DNA from: Moraxella sp.
GTDB lineage: Bacteria > Pseudomonadota > Gammaproteobacteria > Pseudomonadales > Moraxellaceae
NCBI GenBank assembly: GCA_030528385.1
Contig: JAUMYZ010000012.1
Coordinates: 1-60,004, forward strand
DNA length: 60,004 nucleotides
Direction of reading: 5' to 3'
Shown here: one piece after another, positions 35,298 through 46,802 of the stretch
Layout: each line of letters starts with the position of its first letter
How positions within the stretch are numbered: position 1 is the stretch's first letter
Translations under genes and position numbers: made by a program
The notes under the pieces: model-generated
Told to the model about the DNA's origin: nothing
Databases searched by the model: none
The model's input: the letters and a program-made list of their open reading frames with translations, nothing else

Positions 35298-37205
35298 TTA
35301 GCCAAGTTCTTTTTCTAAGGTTTCTAATTCGTCCATCGCCACAAGCAGTGCGTCTTCGGTGTTGGCAAGTTGTTTTTGGGCAGCGCTTTGCTCGCTAAGC
35401 AGCTGCATGAGCTGGGCTTTTTGGTCATCGTCATAAACTGCAGGCTCAGACAGGCGAAGCTGTAAGTTGTCCAGTTGATTGCCAAGTGTGGTCAGCTGTT
35501 TTTCAAGTTGTGCAATCTTTTTGCGCAAAGGCGCGGTTTTTTGGCGGTTGTCGGCGTTTTTCTTGCGCAACTCTTCTTTGCTGACGGCAGGCTTGGGCGC
35601 GTTTGTGGTTTTGGAAAGTTGGCTTAGACGCGTTTGGCGTGCTTGTTTTAGGTGGGCGGCATAATCGTTCATGTCGCCTGTAAATTCTGCTGCTTTGCCA
35701 TCTGCCACCAAAAGCAGATTGTCGCATACCGACATCATCAGTTCGCGGTCGTGCGACACCAAAATCAACGCACCCATAAACTGCTGCAAAGCCAGCGTTA
35801 GAGCGTGCTGCATGGACAAGTCCAAATGGTTGGTGGGCTCATCCAGAATCAGCACATTGGGGCGTTGCCAGACGATAAGTGCCAGCGTCAAACGAGCGCG
35901 TTCACCGCCAGAAAACAGCCGACAAGGCGTGTCAATCTTGTCGCCAGCAAAAGCAAAGCTGCCCAAAAATGCCCGCAGTACTGCGTCCGATGTCTGCGCT
36001 GCCAAACGTCTGAGCAGTATCATCGGTGTGGCGTCATTGTCTAGGCTGTCCATTTGGTGCTGGCTAAAATAGCCCAGCTTTAGGGTTTGTGAAGTTTTAT
36101 AAACTCCAGACAGCAGCGGCAACTCGCCCACCAAAGTTTTAATCAAGGTGGATTTGCCTGTGCCATTGGCGCCCAAAATTCCCAAACGCGTCTCAGGAGT
36201 GATTTGCAGGTGTACTTTGGTCAGCAGTGGCTTGTCGCTGTGGTAACCAATCGCGCCACACTCAAGACTTATCAGTGGTGATGCCATGTGTGATGGCTCA
36301 TAAAACTCAAAGCCAAATGTGCCATCGGCGATAACGGGCGTCAGCTCACTCATGCGCGAAAGCTGTTTGATACGGCTTTGGGCTTGTTTGGCTTTGGTGG
36401 CTTTGGCGCGAAAACGGCGAATATAGTTTTCTAGGTGGGCGCGGGTGGCTTGTTGTTTTTCAAAGGCTTGCTGCTGCTGGGTTAGGCGCTCGGCGCGAAT
36501 GCGCATAAATTGGCTGTAATTGCCTGTGTACAAGGTGATTTTTTGGTGCTCAATGTGCAGTATGCGATGACAAACGGCGTCCAAAAATGCTTGGTCGTGG
36601 CTGATAAGCAGCACCAGACCATCAAAGCTGGTCAGCCACTCTTCCAACCATAAAATCGCGTCCAAATCCAAGTGGTTGGTGGGTTCATCAAGCAAGAGCA
36701 CGTCCGCGCGAGACATTAAGGTGCGTGCAAGGTTTAGGCGCATGCGCCAACCCCCCGAAAAGGTCGCCACACTTTGGTGGTGTTCATGTTCACCAAAACC
36801 CAGTCCCGATAACACTTGTGCGGCTTTGGACGGCGTGCGATAGCCATCAATCTCATCAAACTGCTGATACACGTTGGCGATGTCGTCTTGGCTTAGGGTG
36901 TGCTGCGCGTCAATTTTGGCTTTTAGTGCATACCATGTGGCGTCGCCAGAGAGCACATAATCCATGGCGCTTTGGTTGGTGGCTTGGACTTCTTGTGCCA
37001 TATGGGCGATGTGCCAGTTGGGTGGTACTTCAATGCTGCCAGCTTCGGGGTGGTGTGTGCCAAGTATGGTGGCAAACAGCGTGGATTTGCCCGTGCCATT
37101 GTTGCCCACCAAACCGACCTTTTGTGGTTTGTGCAATTGAACATTGACATCGCTAAACAGCGTGCGACCTTCTTGGGCGACGGCGACATTTTTGCATTCT
37201 ATCAT
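35298..37205 (-). CDS. ABC-F ATPase (YheS/Uup-like)
   Basis: Soluble twin-ATPase of the ribosome-associated ABC-F group. 635 residues from ATG 37205. First cassette: 'VGNNGTGKSTLFATIL', 'FSGGWRMRLNLARTLM', 'LLLDEPTNHLDLDAI'. Linker with basic helices at ~240-290. Second cassette: 'LGANGTGKSTLIKTL', 'FSGGERARLTLALIV', 'LILDEPTNHLDLSMQ'. The C-terminus is a long coiled coil (~560-635). Overall closest to YheS; it could also be a Uup-type factor. Confidence 0.9.
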   Translation of the reverse strand: MIECKNVAVAQEGRTLFSDVNVQLHKPQKVGLVGNNGTGKSTLFATILGTHHPEAGSIEVPPNWHIAHMAQEVQATNQSAMDYVLSGDATWYALKAKIDAQHTLSQDDIANVYQQFDEIDGYRTPSKAAQVLSGLGFGEHEHHQSVATFSGGWRMRLNLARTLMSRADVLLLDEPTNHLDLDAILWLEEWLTSFDGLVLLISHDQAFLDAVCHRILHIEHQKITLYTGNYSQFMRIRAERLTQQQQAFEKQQATRAHLENYIRRFRAKATKAKQAQSRIKQLSRMSELTPVIADGTFGFEFYEPSHMASPLISLECGAIGYHSDKPLLTKVHLQITPETRLGILGANGTGKSTLIKTLVGELPLLSGVYKTSQTLKLGYFSQHQMDSLDNDATPMILLRRLAAQTSDAVLRAFLGSFAFAGDKIDTPCRLFSGGERARLTLALIVWQRPNVLILDEPTNHLDLSMQHALTLALQQFMGALILVSHDRELMMSVCDNLLLVADGKAAEFTGDMNDYAAHLKQARQTRLSQLSKTTNAPKPAVSKEELRKKNADNRQKTAPLRKKIAQLEKQLTTLGNQLDNLQLRLSEPAVYDDDQKAQLMQLLSEQSAAQKQLANTEDALLVAMDELETLEKELG

Positions 37206-37206
37206 G

Positions 37207-37654
37207 ATAATGGTGCTGTGTTGGTTTGGGGTTATTTTACCAAATCGTGGCAAAAAGCGTTAATGTTTGTTGCGCAGACCACAAGGGGCAAACTTGGCAA
37301 AAACCTTAACAGCAAAGACATGCCTAAAAACCAAAAACCTAGCCGTGCCGACAGTGATTTGGGTTTTGATAAACCAAAAAAGACAGTTTTGTCAATGATG
37401 ATATGAGCGATGTATCAAAACAGCTCAAACTGGCAATGTTAATTGGGCACAAGCTGCGGCAAAGTCATGAGTGCCATTTGACATATGTCAATAAGATTTA
37501 AGCACTTGGCTGTAGGTCATCGCTTGTGTGCAATCACAAAGGTAACGAACGCTAAAAAACGCCAAATTTGTCTTTGGGCAGCCTTGGCGTGGTGCGACCA
37601 AGCCTAAAATTGGACAAACATCAAAGACAACGCTGAACCGATGTTTTGGGCGAT
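37207..37654. other. 448-bp intergenic region
   Basis: Lies between the ABC-F start and the tmk stop. It contains a short plus-strand ORF interrupted by a frameshift at 37376-37382, listed separately. From 37502 to 37654 I see nothing convincing; the sequence is mixed in composition and has no terminator hairpin I could identify for tmk. Confidence 0.5.
37320..37501 (+). pseudogene. Small ORF split by a -1 frame change at A_AAA_AAG
   Basis: ATG 37320 opens a basic reading frame ('MPKNQKPSRADSDLGFDKPK') that stops after 28 codons. The -1 frame continues, from the AAAAAAG run at 37376-37382, to TAA at 37499-37501 ('MSDVSKQLKLAMLIGHKLRQ' then 'SHECHLTYVNKI'). Joined, they give one 60-residue protein. 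The run is, in frame, the classic bacterial slippery heptamer A_AAA_AAG. It could be a single-base deletion, a sequence error or programmed frameshifting. No good ribosome site precedes the ATG, so coding status is uncertain. Confidence 0.35.
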
Positions 37655-38302
37655 TTAATGGGTTGCCATATCGCAAATGCGTTGCCAAATCTTAGCAATG
37701 ATGGCTTGGGGGGTAGCGTTGGCGTTGATGCGGTGTATGCGCTGACAATGCTTGTGCTGATGACAAAAGCCTTGATGGGTGCGCTCAAAAAACGCCAACT
37801 CCTGTGCTTCAAAACGGTCGGCGCTGCTGCGTTTACTGGCGCGTTCCATGCCGATGACAGGGTCAATGTCCAACCAAAAAGTAATATCGGGCAAACACGG
37901 CACAAAGTTGTCAATCAGATAATGAATTTTGGTAAGTTTACACGGCTTGCCCCCATAGCGTCCAAAGCCTTGATACGCCACCGTGCTGTCTATAAAGCGG
38001 TCGCACAGCACCCATTTGCCATCTGCCAAAGCAGGCAGTATCACTTTGTGCGCATGGTCAGCGCGTGCCGCGAACATGAGCAGCAGTTCGGTATCGTCAT
38101 GAATGTCGCTTTTGTTATTAAGTAATATCTCGCGCAGCCGCTCAGCAAGTTCGCTGCCCCCTGGTTCGCGAGTGCGCACATAAGCCAAACCTTGTTTGTC
38201 AAACGCTGCACAAAGTCCATCAATGGCGGTGGTTTTGCCCACCCCTTCTGTGCCTTCAAAAGTGATGAATTTGGGGGGAGATGTGGGGGCTAAAATGGTC
38301 AT
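37655..38302 (-). CDS. tmk: Thymidylate kinase
   Basis: Phosphorylates dTMP to dTDP. 215 residues. P-loop 'FEGTEGVGKTTAIDG', DRx motif 'REPGGSELAERLR', and 'VLCDRFIDSTVAYQGFGR' are all present. Four bases downstream of mltG, the same gene order as in many gammaproteobacteria. Confidence 0.96.
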   Translation of the reverse strand: MTILAPTSPPKFITFEGTEGVGKTTAIDGLCAAFDKQGLAYVRTREPGGSELAERLREILLNNKSDIHDDTELLLMFAARADHAHKVILPALADGKWVLCDRFIDSTVAYQGFGRYGGKPCKLTKIHYLIDNFVPCLPDITFWLDIDPVIGMERASKRSSADRFEAQELAFFERTHQGFCHQHKHCQRIHRINANATPQAIIAKIWQRICDMATH

Positions 38303-38306
38303 GACG

Positions 38307-39431
38307 TTATTCGGTGCTTTGTTTTTCTTGGGCTTGTTGGGTGGCTTTTTCGGCGATGACGGCGCGATATTGTGCCACTGCTTGGTTGTGCTCGTTTAGG
38401 GTAATGCTAAATTTGTGCCCGCCATTGCCTGTGGCAACAAAATACAAATAAGGCACATCGCTTGGTTGCATGGCGGCTTTGATGGCGGCAACCGAAGGCA
38501 AGGCAATGGGGGTGGGGGGCAATCCGTCTATTTGGTAGGTGTTGTAGTCGGTTTTTTCGGCGATGTTGCTTTTATAAATTTTGCCGTCATAGCGGTCAAA
38601 CAACCCATAAATGATGGTGGGGTCGGTTTGTAGGCGCATATTTTGGCGCAAACGATTGACAAAAACGGCAGAGACGTCGGCGCGCTCAGCTTTGACGCCC
38701 GTTTCTTTTTCAATAATACTTGCCATAATCAAGGCTTCATAGGACGATTTATAGGGCAAATCGTCGTTGCGATTTTGCCATGCTTTTTCTAAGATGGATT
38801 TTTGGCTGTCATAAAGGCGTTGGAGCACCACTTTGTCGCTTGTGCCCTGAGCAAAAAAGTAGGTGTCGGGCGCGAACCAACCTTCAAGATTGCCGTTGGG
38901 GGTGTTGATACCCAAACCTTTGGCGACAGCTGTGTTGTCTTGTGCCACATCTGCCCAAGTGTAGGGTTCTTTTTGGGGGCTGAGCAGTTCAAGATGAAGT
39001 CCTTGGGTGTTTTTTAGGGTGCGGTACAAATCTTTGGTGGTTTTGCCTTCTATGATTTGTACTTTGACCATCGCCACCTTTGCGCCTTTATTTAAGATTT
39101 CTATCACTTCTTGTAGGCTGGCGTTGGCAGGAATGCGATACACGCCTTGGTACAGCGACTCTGTGGCATGGAATTTGATGTATAAGCGCGTGGCGAGTTT
39201 GGACGACAGCGCAGAAGTTTGCCAAGGTTCACGAGCAAGCAAGCTATAAAAAGTGTCGCCTTTACCAACACTTAACACGTGCGCTGGGCGTTGGGTTTTG
39301 GCAAAAATGCTTTGATAAATAATGACCACAATCAATACCAACGTTGCCAAAAAAAGCGCTAAGATGGTATAAAAAAAGTGGCGCTTGCTGATAGATGGTT
39401 TGGTGGGTTTTGGGCTTGCCATAATGCTCAT
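38307..39431 (-). CDS. mltG: Endolytic murein transglycosylase MltG
   Basis: Membrane-anchored lytic transglycosylase that cuts nascent glycan strands. About 374 residues from ATG 39431 (ATG 39422 also possible). Membrane helix at ~18-41, then a LysM-like part ('VLSVGKGDTFYSLLAREPW') and the YceG domain with catalytic Glu in 'IMASIIEKETGVKAERADV' and 'LQTDPTIIYG'. A 43-residue open extension upstream has no ribosome site. Confidence 0.94.
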   Translation of the reverse strand: MSIMASPKPTKPSISKRHFFYTILALFLATLVLIVVIIYQSIFAKTQRPAHVLSVGKGDTFYSLLAREPWQTSALSSKLATRLYIKFHATESLYQGVYRIPANASLQEVIEILNKGAKVAMVKVQIIEGKTTKDLYRTLKNTQGLHLELLSPQKEPYTWADVAQDNTAVAKGLGINTPNGNLEGWFAPDTYFFAQGTSDKVVLQRLYDSQKSILEKAWQNRNDDLPYKSSYEALIMASIIEKETGVKAERADVSAVFVNRLRQNMRLQTDPTIIYGLFDRYDGKIYKSNIAEKTDYNTYQIDGLPPTPIALPSVAAIKAAMQPSDVPYLYFVATGNGGHKFSITLNEHNQAVAQYRAVIAEKATQQAQEKQSTE

Positions 39432-39559
39432 CAAAAATGTCGTTGAGCTATTGTAACAAAATCTGAATAAATTTGGGTAAAATTCGTGGCTGGGATTAAC
39501 AAATTCGGCGCTGCAGCAACACAACAGTGGTGGTTTGTGTATTATTTTGTGGGTGAACA

Positions 39560-39592
39560 CAAAAACAGCTCCACCCTAAGGTGAAGCTGTTG
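39560..39592 (-). terminator. katG: katG terminator
   Basis: AACAGCTCCACC and GGTGAAGCTGTT form a 12-bp stem with one mismatch and a 4-nt loop; on the minus strand a T5 run follows. Confidence 0.75.
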
Positions 39593-39610
39593 TCTCATGC
39601 CGCGTCTTGG

Positions 39611-41929
<2,319 letters not shown>

Positions 41930-41975
41930 TTAAAAATTCTCAATAATTGTCCGTGATTGATTGATAAAACCTATC

Positions 41976-42010
41976 AAAAACTCCATGACCGTCATCGTGT
42001 CATGGAGTTG
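41976..42010 (-). terminator. metY terminator
   Basis: AACTCCATGAC (41979-41989) and GTCATGGAGTT (41999-42009) form a perfect 11-bp stem; read on the minus strand it ends in a T5 run. Confidence 0.85.
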
Positions 42011-42031
42011 GGCTTGGTTTGGCTTGGGCTT

Positions 42032-43315
42032 TTAGACTTGTGCCAAGGCTTGTTCTAGGTCGGCAAGCAAATCGTCAATATGCTCAATGCCGATGGATAA
42101 GCGCACCATGTCTGCGCTGACGCCAGCAGATTTAAGTTCTGTTTCGCTAAGTTGTCTGTGCGTGGTGGTGGCAGGGTGGCAAGCCAAACTTCTGGTGTCG
42201 CCGATATTGACCAAATGGGTGAACAAGTTGAGCGCGTCAATAAACTTGGCACCACCTTCGCGCCCGCCTTTGACCCCAAAGGACAAAATCGCCGATGGTT
42301 TGCCTTTGACGTATTTTTGTGCCAAATGGTGTTGTGGGTGGTCGCCCAGTCCTGCATAATTGACCCAGCTGACTTTGGGGTGGTTTTGTAGGTATTCGGC
42401 GACCTTTTGGGCGTTGTCGGTGTGGCGCTCCATGCGTAAGGTGAGCGTTTGAATGCCTTGCAAAATCAAAAAGGCGTTCATTGGGCTAATCGCTGAACCT
42501 GTATTGCGCAAAGGCACAACACGAGCACGGGCAATAAAGGCGGCTTTGCCAAGCGCTGCCACATAATTGACACCGTGATAGCTGGGGTCTGGGGTGTTGA
42601 GCATGGCAAAACGCTCAGGGTATTTGCCCCAATCAAAATTACCACTGTCCACAATCACGCCGCCAATGCTGTTGCCATGACCGCCGATGTATTTGGTTAA
42701 AGAGTGTACCACGATGTCTGCGCCATGCTCAAAAGGCTTAAGCAGGGCAGGTGTGGCAACGGTGTTGTCCACAATCACAGGCACGCCATGTTCGTGAGCG
42801 ATGGCGCTGATGGCTGCCAAATCCACGATGTTGCCCAGTGGGTTGCCGATGGACTCCACAAAGACCAGTTTGGTTTTGTCGTCAATTTTATCGCGCAAAC
42901 TTTCAGGGTCATTGCCATCAAAAAAACGTACGTCAATGCCTTGTTTGGGCAGGGTGTGGGCAAACAGATTGTAAGTGCCGCCATAAAGCTGTGAAACAGA
43001 TGCGATGTTGTCGCCTGCGGCGGTGATGGTTTGTATGGCATAAGTGATGGCGGACATGCCTGACGCCACTGCCAGCGCGCCGATACCGCCTTCAAGGGCT
43101 GCCATGCGCTCTTCTAAGACAGCGGTGGTGGGATTCATAATGCGCGTATAGATGTTGCCTTGGACTTTTAGGTCAAATAAGTCGGCGGCGTGTTGGGTGT
43201 TGTCAAAGGCATAAGACGTGGTTTGATAAATGGGCACCGCCACTGCTTTGGTGGTGGGTTCTGGGCTGTAGCCTGCATGAATGGCAAGCGTCTCGTCTTG
43301 GTAATTGTGGGTCAT
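42032..43315 (-). CDS. metY: O-acetylhomoserine sulfhydrylase/aminocarboxypropyltransferase
   Basis: PLP enzyme joining O-acetylhomoserine with sulfide (or methanethiol) to make homocysteine or methionine. 427 residues from ATG 43315, with AAAGGTG upstream. The PLP lysine is in '[19 protein letters not shown]'; '[20 protein letters not shown]' and '[18 protein letters not shown]' fit the MetY branch rather than MetB/MetC. The exact sulfur donor is inferred from family. Confidence 0.92.
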   Translation of the reverse strand: MTHNYQDETLAIHAGYSPEPTTKAVAVPIYQTTSYAFDNTQHAADLFDLKVQGNIYTRIMNPTTAVLEERMAALEGGIGALAVASGMSAITYAIQTITAAGDNIASVSQLYGGTYNLFAHTLPKQGIDVRFFDGNDPESLRDKIDDKTKLVFVESIGNPLGNIVDLAAISAIAHEHGVPVIVDNTVATPALLKPFEHGADIVVHSLTKYIGGHGNSIGGVIVDSGNFDWGKYPERFAMLNTPDPSYHGVNYVAALGKAAFIARARVVPLRNTGSAISPMNAFLILQGIQTLTLRMERHTDNAQKVAEYLQNHPKVSWVNYAGLGDHPQHHLAQKYVKGKPSAILSFGVKGGREGGAKFIDALNLFTHLVNIGDTRSLACHPATTTHRQLSETELKSAGVSADMVRLSIGIEHIDDLLADLEQALAQV

Positions 43316-43471
43316 AAAGCACACCTTTGGTTGATGAATAAACATTCATTGTCGCCATTTGTATGGGTTTTGTCAAATACAATCCAAATTTTGCTTTGCT
43401 TGTTTGCCAGAGACTACCGAGCCAACAAAAAATGTGTCATAATCTTGTTTTATCAATTTGACGGGGGTTTT

Positions 43472-43672
43472 ATGCGTTTGACTTGGCACGACAGCTTGGA
43501 CATCGCCATGGCGCTGGCAGACAAGTATCCTGATGAAGATGTGCAATACATTCGTTTTACCGATTTGCACCGTTATGTTACCGAGCTTGATGGTTTTGAT
43601 GATGACCCAAATAAATCCAATGAGCGAATTTTAGAAGCCATTCAGATGGCGTGGTTGGACGAATTGGACTGA
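43472..43672 (+). CDS. iscX: Fe-S cluster assembly protein IscX
   Basis: A 66-residue acidic protein ('RLTWHDSLDIAMALADKYPD', 'VRFTDLHRYV'-like 'IRFTDLHRYVTEL', 'AIQMAWLDE') matching IscX/YfhJ, which regulates cysteine desulfurase IscS and binds iron. Start 43472 preceded by a G-rich ribosome site. No isc genes are adjacent, so it stands alone here. Confidence 0.92.
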   Translation: MRLTWHDSLDIAMALADKYPDEDVQYIRFTDLHRYVTELDGFDDDPNKSNERILEAIQMAWLDELD

Positions 43673-43732
43673 CCAAGTCAACCCTGCGTGTTGAATGATT
43701 GTCTTTAAACACATGTCAATGCTTTTATGGGA

Positions 43733-45010
43733 TTATTCATGACGCAGGGCTTGGGCTGGCGCGATTTTTGCGGCGCGCATTGCTGGATAGATTGTGGCAA
43801 TAATGCCAATCATCACAGACAGGGCAATGATGAATAAGACTTGTCGTGGGTCAATCACGCTTGGCAGCTGAGTAACAAAATAGTTGTCAAATAAGCCAAG
43901 AGCAAAAGCGCTGTTAAACCATTTTGAGAGTGGGCCAATATAATAAGCCAGTCCCAGACCCAGAACCGTGCCAATGGCTGTCCCTATGGCTGTGATGATG
44001 AGTCCTTGCCAAAAAAACACGGCTTTTATCAGTTTGGGGGTTGCACCCATCGTTTTTAGGATGGCAATCTCTGCCTTTTTTTCTGTTACTACCATCACCA
44101 ACGATGAAATAAGATTAAACCCCGCCACCACAATCACCAAAGACAACAACAGACCAGACATATTGCGGTTAAGTTGGAGTACTCTGTAGACAGAACCGTG
44201 GGTTTGTGTCCATGGCTGGACGGTAAATTCTGGGTGGAGTTGGGTGAGCGTATTGGCGGTTTGTTTGGCGACAAACACGTCATGAAGCTGCAAATGAAAA
44301 CCTTGAGCGCCCACATCAACCTTGAGCGTGTTGGCAACACTGGACAAATGCGTAAAAGCCAGACGTTGTTCGCTTGCTTTGCTGACTTTAAATATCCCAG
44401 ATATGGTGAAGTTTTGGCTGGCAGGGCTAATCATGTCTGAGCCATGCGTAGGTTTGGGCAAAATGATGTGAACGGTGTCGCCAACCTTAAGACCAAATTC
44501 ATTGGCTAGGGCTTCACCAAGGATGATGTTGTTTTTTGATGTGTCATTGAGCGTGTCCAAACTGCCTTGTATCATGCCCTGTCCATGTTGGGGGGCTTGT
44601 CCCAAAAATGAGAGTTGTTTTTCGTATTCGGGAATGACACCATTTAGCAGCAATATGTGCGATGAACCTGTGATGGATTGGGCGTCGGCAGGCAGCGCCA
44701 GCATGGCTTGGGCGTTTAGGGTTGGTGAGATTTGTTTGATGTTGGGGTCGCTGTCCTTGAGCTGTTTTATGGTGGACTGCCAATCGGTTGTTAGGGTAGG
44801 GGCATATGCCTGAATGTGCGGAATGACACCCAATAATTTGCTTTGCATTTCTGCTTTAAAGCCGTTCATCACCGACAGTATGGTGATGAGCGCTGCAACC
44901 CCCAATACCAAACCCAAAGTGGATATAAACACAATAAACGAGATAAAGCGATTATCTCGTTTGGATTTGATGTTGCGACTGGCTAAAAATAGCGATAAAG
45001 GTTGTTGCAT
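43733..45010 (-). CDS. LolC/E-family lipoprotein-releasing permease
   Basis: Inner-membrane permease of the type that, with the ATPase LolD, releases lipoproteins to LolA. 425 residues: an N-terminal helix (~23-47) after 'FLASRNIKSKRDNRFISFIV', a ~215-residue periplasmic MacB/LolC-like domain, then three helices ('LLLSLVIVVAGFNLISSLVM', 'IITAIGTAIGTVLGLGLAYY', 'FIIALSVMIGIIATIYPAMR') and 'AAKIAPAQALRHE'. No lolD follows. Starts 5 bp after the Slam stop, so the two are almost certainly cotranscribed. Confidence 0.9.
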   Translation of the reverse strand: MQQPLSLFLASRNIKSKRDNRFISFIVFISTLGLVLGVAALITILSVMNGFKAEMQSKLLGVIPHIQAYAPTLTTDWQSTIKQLKDSDPNIKQISPTLNAQAMLALPADAQSITGSSHILLLNGVIPEYEKQLSFLGQAPQHGQGMIQGSLDTLNDTSKNNIILGEALANEFGLKVGDTVHIILPKPTHGSDMISPASQNFTISGIFKVSKASEQRLAFTHLSSVANTLKVDVGAQGFHLQLHDVFVAKQTANTLTQLHPEFTVQPWTQTHGSVYRVLQLNRNMSGLLLSLVIVVAGFNLISSLVMVVTEKKAEIAILKTMGATPKLIKAVFFWQGLIITAIGTAIGTVLGLGLAYYIGPLSKWFNSAFALGLFDNYFVTQLPSVIDPRQVLFIIALSVMIGIIATIYPAMRAAKIAPAQALRHE

Positions 45011-45015
45011 GCTTG

Positions 45016-46578
45016 TCAGAAAGTTTTGCTAAACACAACGGTTGCGTTTGCGTCAGAAAACTCATCAAAGGCATAGTTGCTGTTCACGCGTTTGGCGCTA
45101 AGATTGAGTCTGGGAGTTAGTTTAAAGATACTAAAATCGCGCTTCCAGATACTTAGGCCAATGTTGTATTCTCTGTTATGGCGGGTAATGCCAGCAAAGT
45201 TGATGCCGTCATATTTTTTGCTTGCCATGCCAAAGGTGGCAAGCGTTGTAAAGCCTTTGTCCCACGTGTTGTTCCAAGACAGATTGACGCCAGAGCGCTC
45301 ATAGGAATTTGCGTCCCTAACCCCGTCTTTTTTGGACAAATTCCAATAAATGCCATAGTATTGTTTGGCATTGGGCGCATAGAGTATGCCGTTGGTCATG
45401 GAATAGATGTCGCCGTCATTGTGCTTGTAGGGCGCTTTATAGGACAGGTCGGTAAATTGTGTGGAGTGCTGATACATGACATTTGGGCTGAGCCATTTAG
45501 AGCCTGATAAGCGCACCCCTTTGGAGAGTGTGTAAGATTTAAGACGGTCATCATTGCCAGAGATACCGCCACCATACCAGCTGTGCGACAGTGTGGGGGC
45601 AATCTCTATTTCGCCACTGGCGGTTTGGTAGCCCACGCCCACATTGACCGATGTATAAACGTCGTTGTATTTTTTGTTGTCCCAATAATACGTTCCGCCC
45701 AGACCTGCCGAAAAGGAAGTAAAAAACTTGTTGTCATAAGACCATTTTTTGTCTGCGCTAAGATTATAATTCAGTCCTGTGCCTGATTCGTGGGGCGTTG
45801 TGTAGGTCAATGAAGAAAATTGGTTGCCAATCGTGGTGCCCACAGCAGGAGCGTCTTCTAAGTTGTTATCACGAACAAAAGACACATTGAGACCGTAGCT
45901 CCATTTGTCCAAGCGCTTGATGGATTCAAGATAGCTGGTTAGGGCTTCCCTTTCTGACTCTGGCATGTCTTCGCGCAACAACTTTTCTAGCTCGTTTTTG
46001 GCGGCATTAATCTGTTTGTTTTGGTAGAGTGCCGACGCCATTTGCAGTCGCAACAATCTGATGTTTGGCAAAGCGGCGTTGATTTTGCGAAAGAGTTCTA
46101 CAGATTTGTTGGTGTCGCCCGATTGCAAGGCGATTAACGCTGTGCCCCAATCAATGACGGATTGGTCTTTTTGGGGGTATTTTTCATAAGCGGGCAACAG
46201 CACCGCCAAAGAAGCCGCGTCGGTGCTGGCAATGGAGCGTAGCAACAAGTTTTCAAAGGCTTCTGGGTCTTTTTCAAGATAAGCGTAGATTTGTTCCACG
46301 CTCCAACTGGCGTCTATATTGATGTTTTGTTCGTCGCCGATGAGCGTTGCCGCTGCCGCTTGCTGCAGGGACTGGGCGGACTGCTGGATGTCAATGTCTT
46401 GTTTGGCGCTTTGTAGGGTTTTTTGTTGGTCGTTATAAATGTTGGCTTGATTGGCTTCGTTGATAAGTTTATTTTCTACCTGCGAGACAGAATCTGCGTG
46501 CGCCATTTGCGACAAACAAATACAGGTTGTCATCAAGATGGTGGGACTAAAAATAAGCTGAGTTGGATTGTTTGACAT
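45016..46578 (-). CDS. Slam-family surface lipoprotein assembly modifier
   Basis: Outer-membrane protein that flips lipoproteins to the cell surface. 520 residues from ATG 46578 (AGG 7 nt upstream). Signal peptide ending 'SQMAHA'. N-terminal half helical, TPR-like ('SVELFRKINAALPNIRLLRL', 'SALYQNKQINAAKNELEKLL'). From ~240 to the end the sequence alternates polar and hydrophobic residues as in a beta barrel and ends 'ATVVFSKTF' with the terminal Phe recognised by BAM. This is the DUF560/Slam layout. The lipoprotein upstream is the likely client. Confidence 0.9.
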   Translation of the reverse strand: MSNNPTQLIFSPTILMTTCICLSQMAHADSVSQVENKLINEANQANIYNDQQKTLQSAKQDIDIQQSAQSLQQAAAATLIGDEQNINIDASWSVEQIYAYLEKDPEAFENLLLRSIASTDAASLAVLLPAYEKYPQKDQSVIDWGTALIALQSGDTNKSVELFRKINAALPNIRLLRLQMASALYQNKQINAAKNELEKLLREDMPESEREALTSYLESIKRLDKWSYGLNVSFVRDNNLEDAPAVGTTIGNQFSSLTYTTPHESGTGLNYNLSADKKWSYDNKFFTSFSAGLGGTYYWDNKKYNDVYTSVNVGVGYQTASGEIEIAPTLSHSWYGGGISGNDDRLKSYTLSKGVRLSGSKWLSPNVMYQHSTQFTDLSYKAPYKHNDGDIYSMTNGILYAPNAKQYYGIYWNLSKKDGVRDANSYERSGVNLSWNNTWDKGFTTLATFGMASKKYDGINFAGITRHNREYNIGLSIWKRDFSIFKLTPRLNLSAKRVNSNYAFDEFSDANATVVFSKTF

Positions 46579-46802
46579 AAAAATACCTATATCCAATAAA
46601 TGGATTGCGAGCGTCTGACTGGCGAATAAAACAAGATGAAAAATAGTCCGCTATTATAACATAATTTGACAAAATATTTTGTAAGTTGGTTCAACTTGTG
46701 TTATCAAAATTTGAATAAATTGTTGACATAAAAATAGCCATAAACCTAAGTCTATGGCTATCTGGTTAATCATCAATCAATATCTAGGATACGAACCAAT
46801 GA
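46579..46802 (-). promoter_or_regulatory. Gap between the lipoprotein and Slam genes
   Basis: On the minus strand a terminator comes first, then an extended -10 promoter TGTTATAAT (46661 to 46653) about 75 nt before the Slam ATG. Between them lie two adjacent palindromes: ACAAAATATTTTGT (46669-46682) and AAGTT-N5-AACTT (46683-46697), candidate operators. Slam may thus be expressed both by readthrough and from its own promoter. Confidence 0.5.
46728..46762 (-). terminator. Terminator after the surface lipoprotein gene
   Basis: ATAGCCATA (46734-46742) and TATGGCTAT (46753-46761) pair perfectly; on the minus strand a T4 run follows. It would set the lipoprotein at a higher level than Slam. Confidence 0.75.

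Noticed and set aside
46669-46697. Fur box before Slam
   Set aside because: The palindromes there do not resemble the GATAAT hexamers of the Fur consensus.
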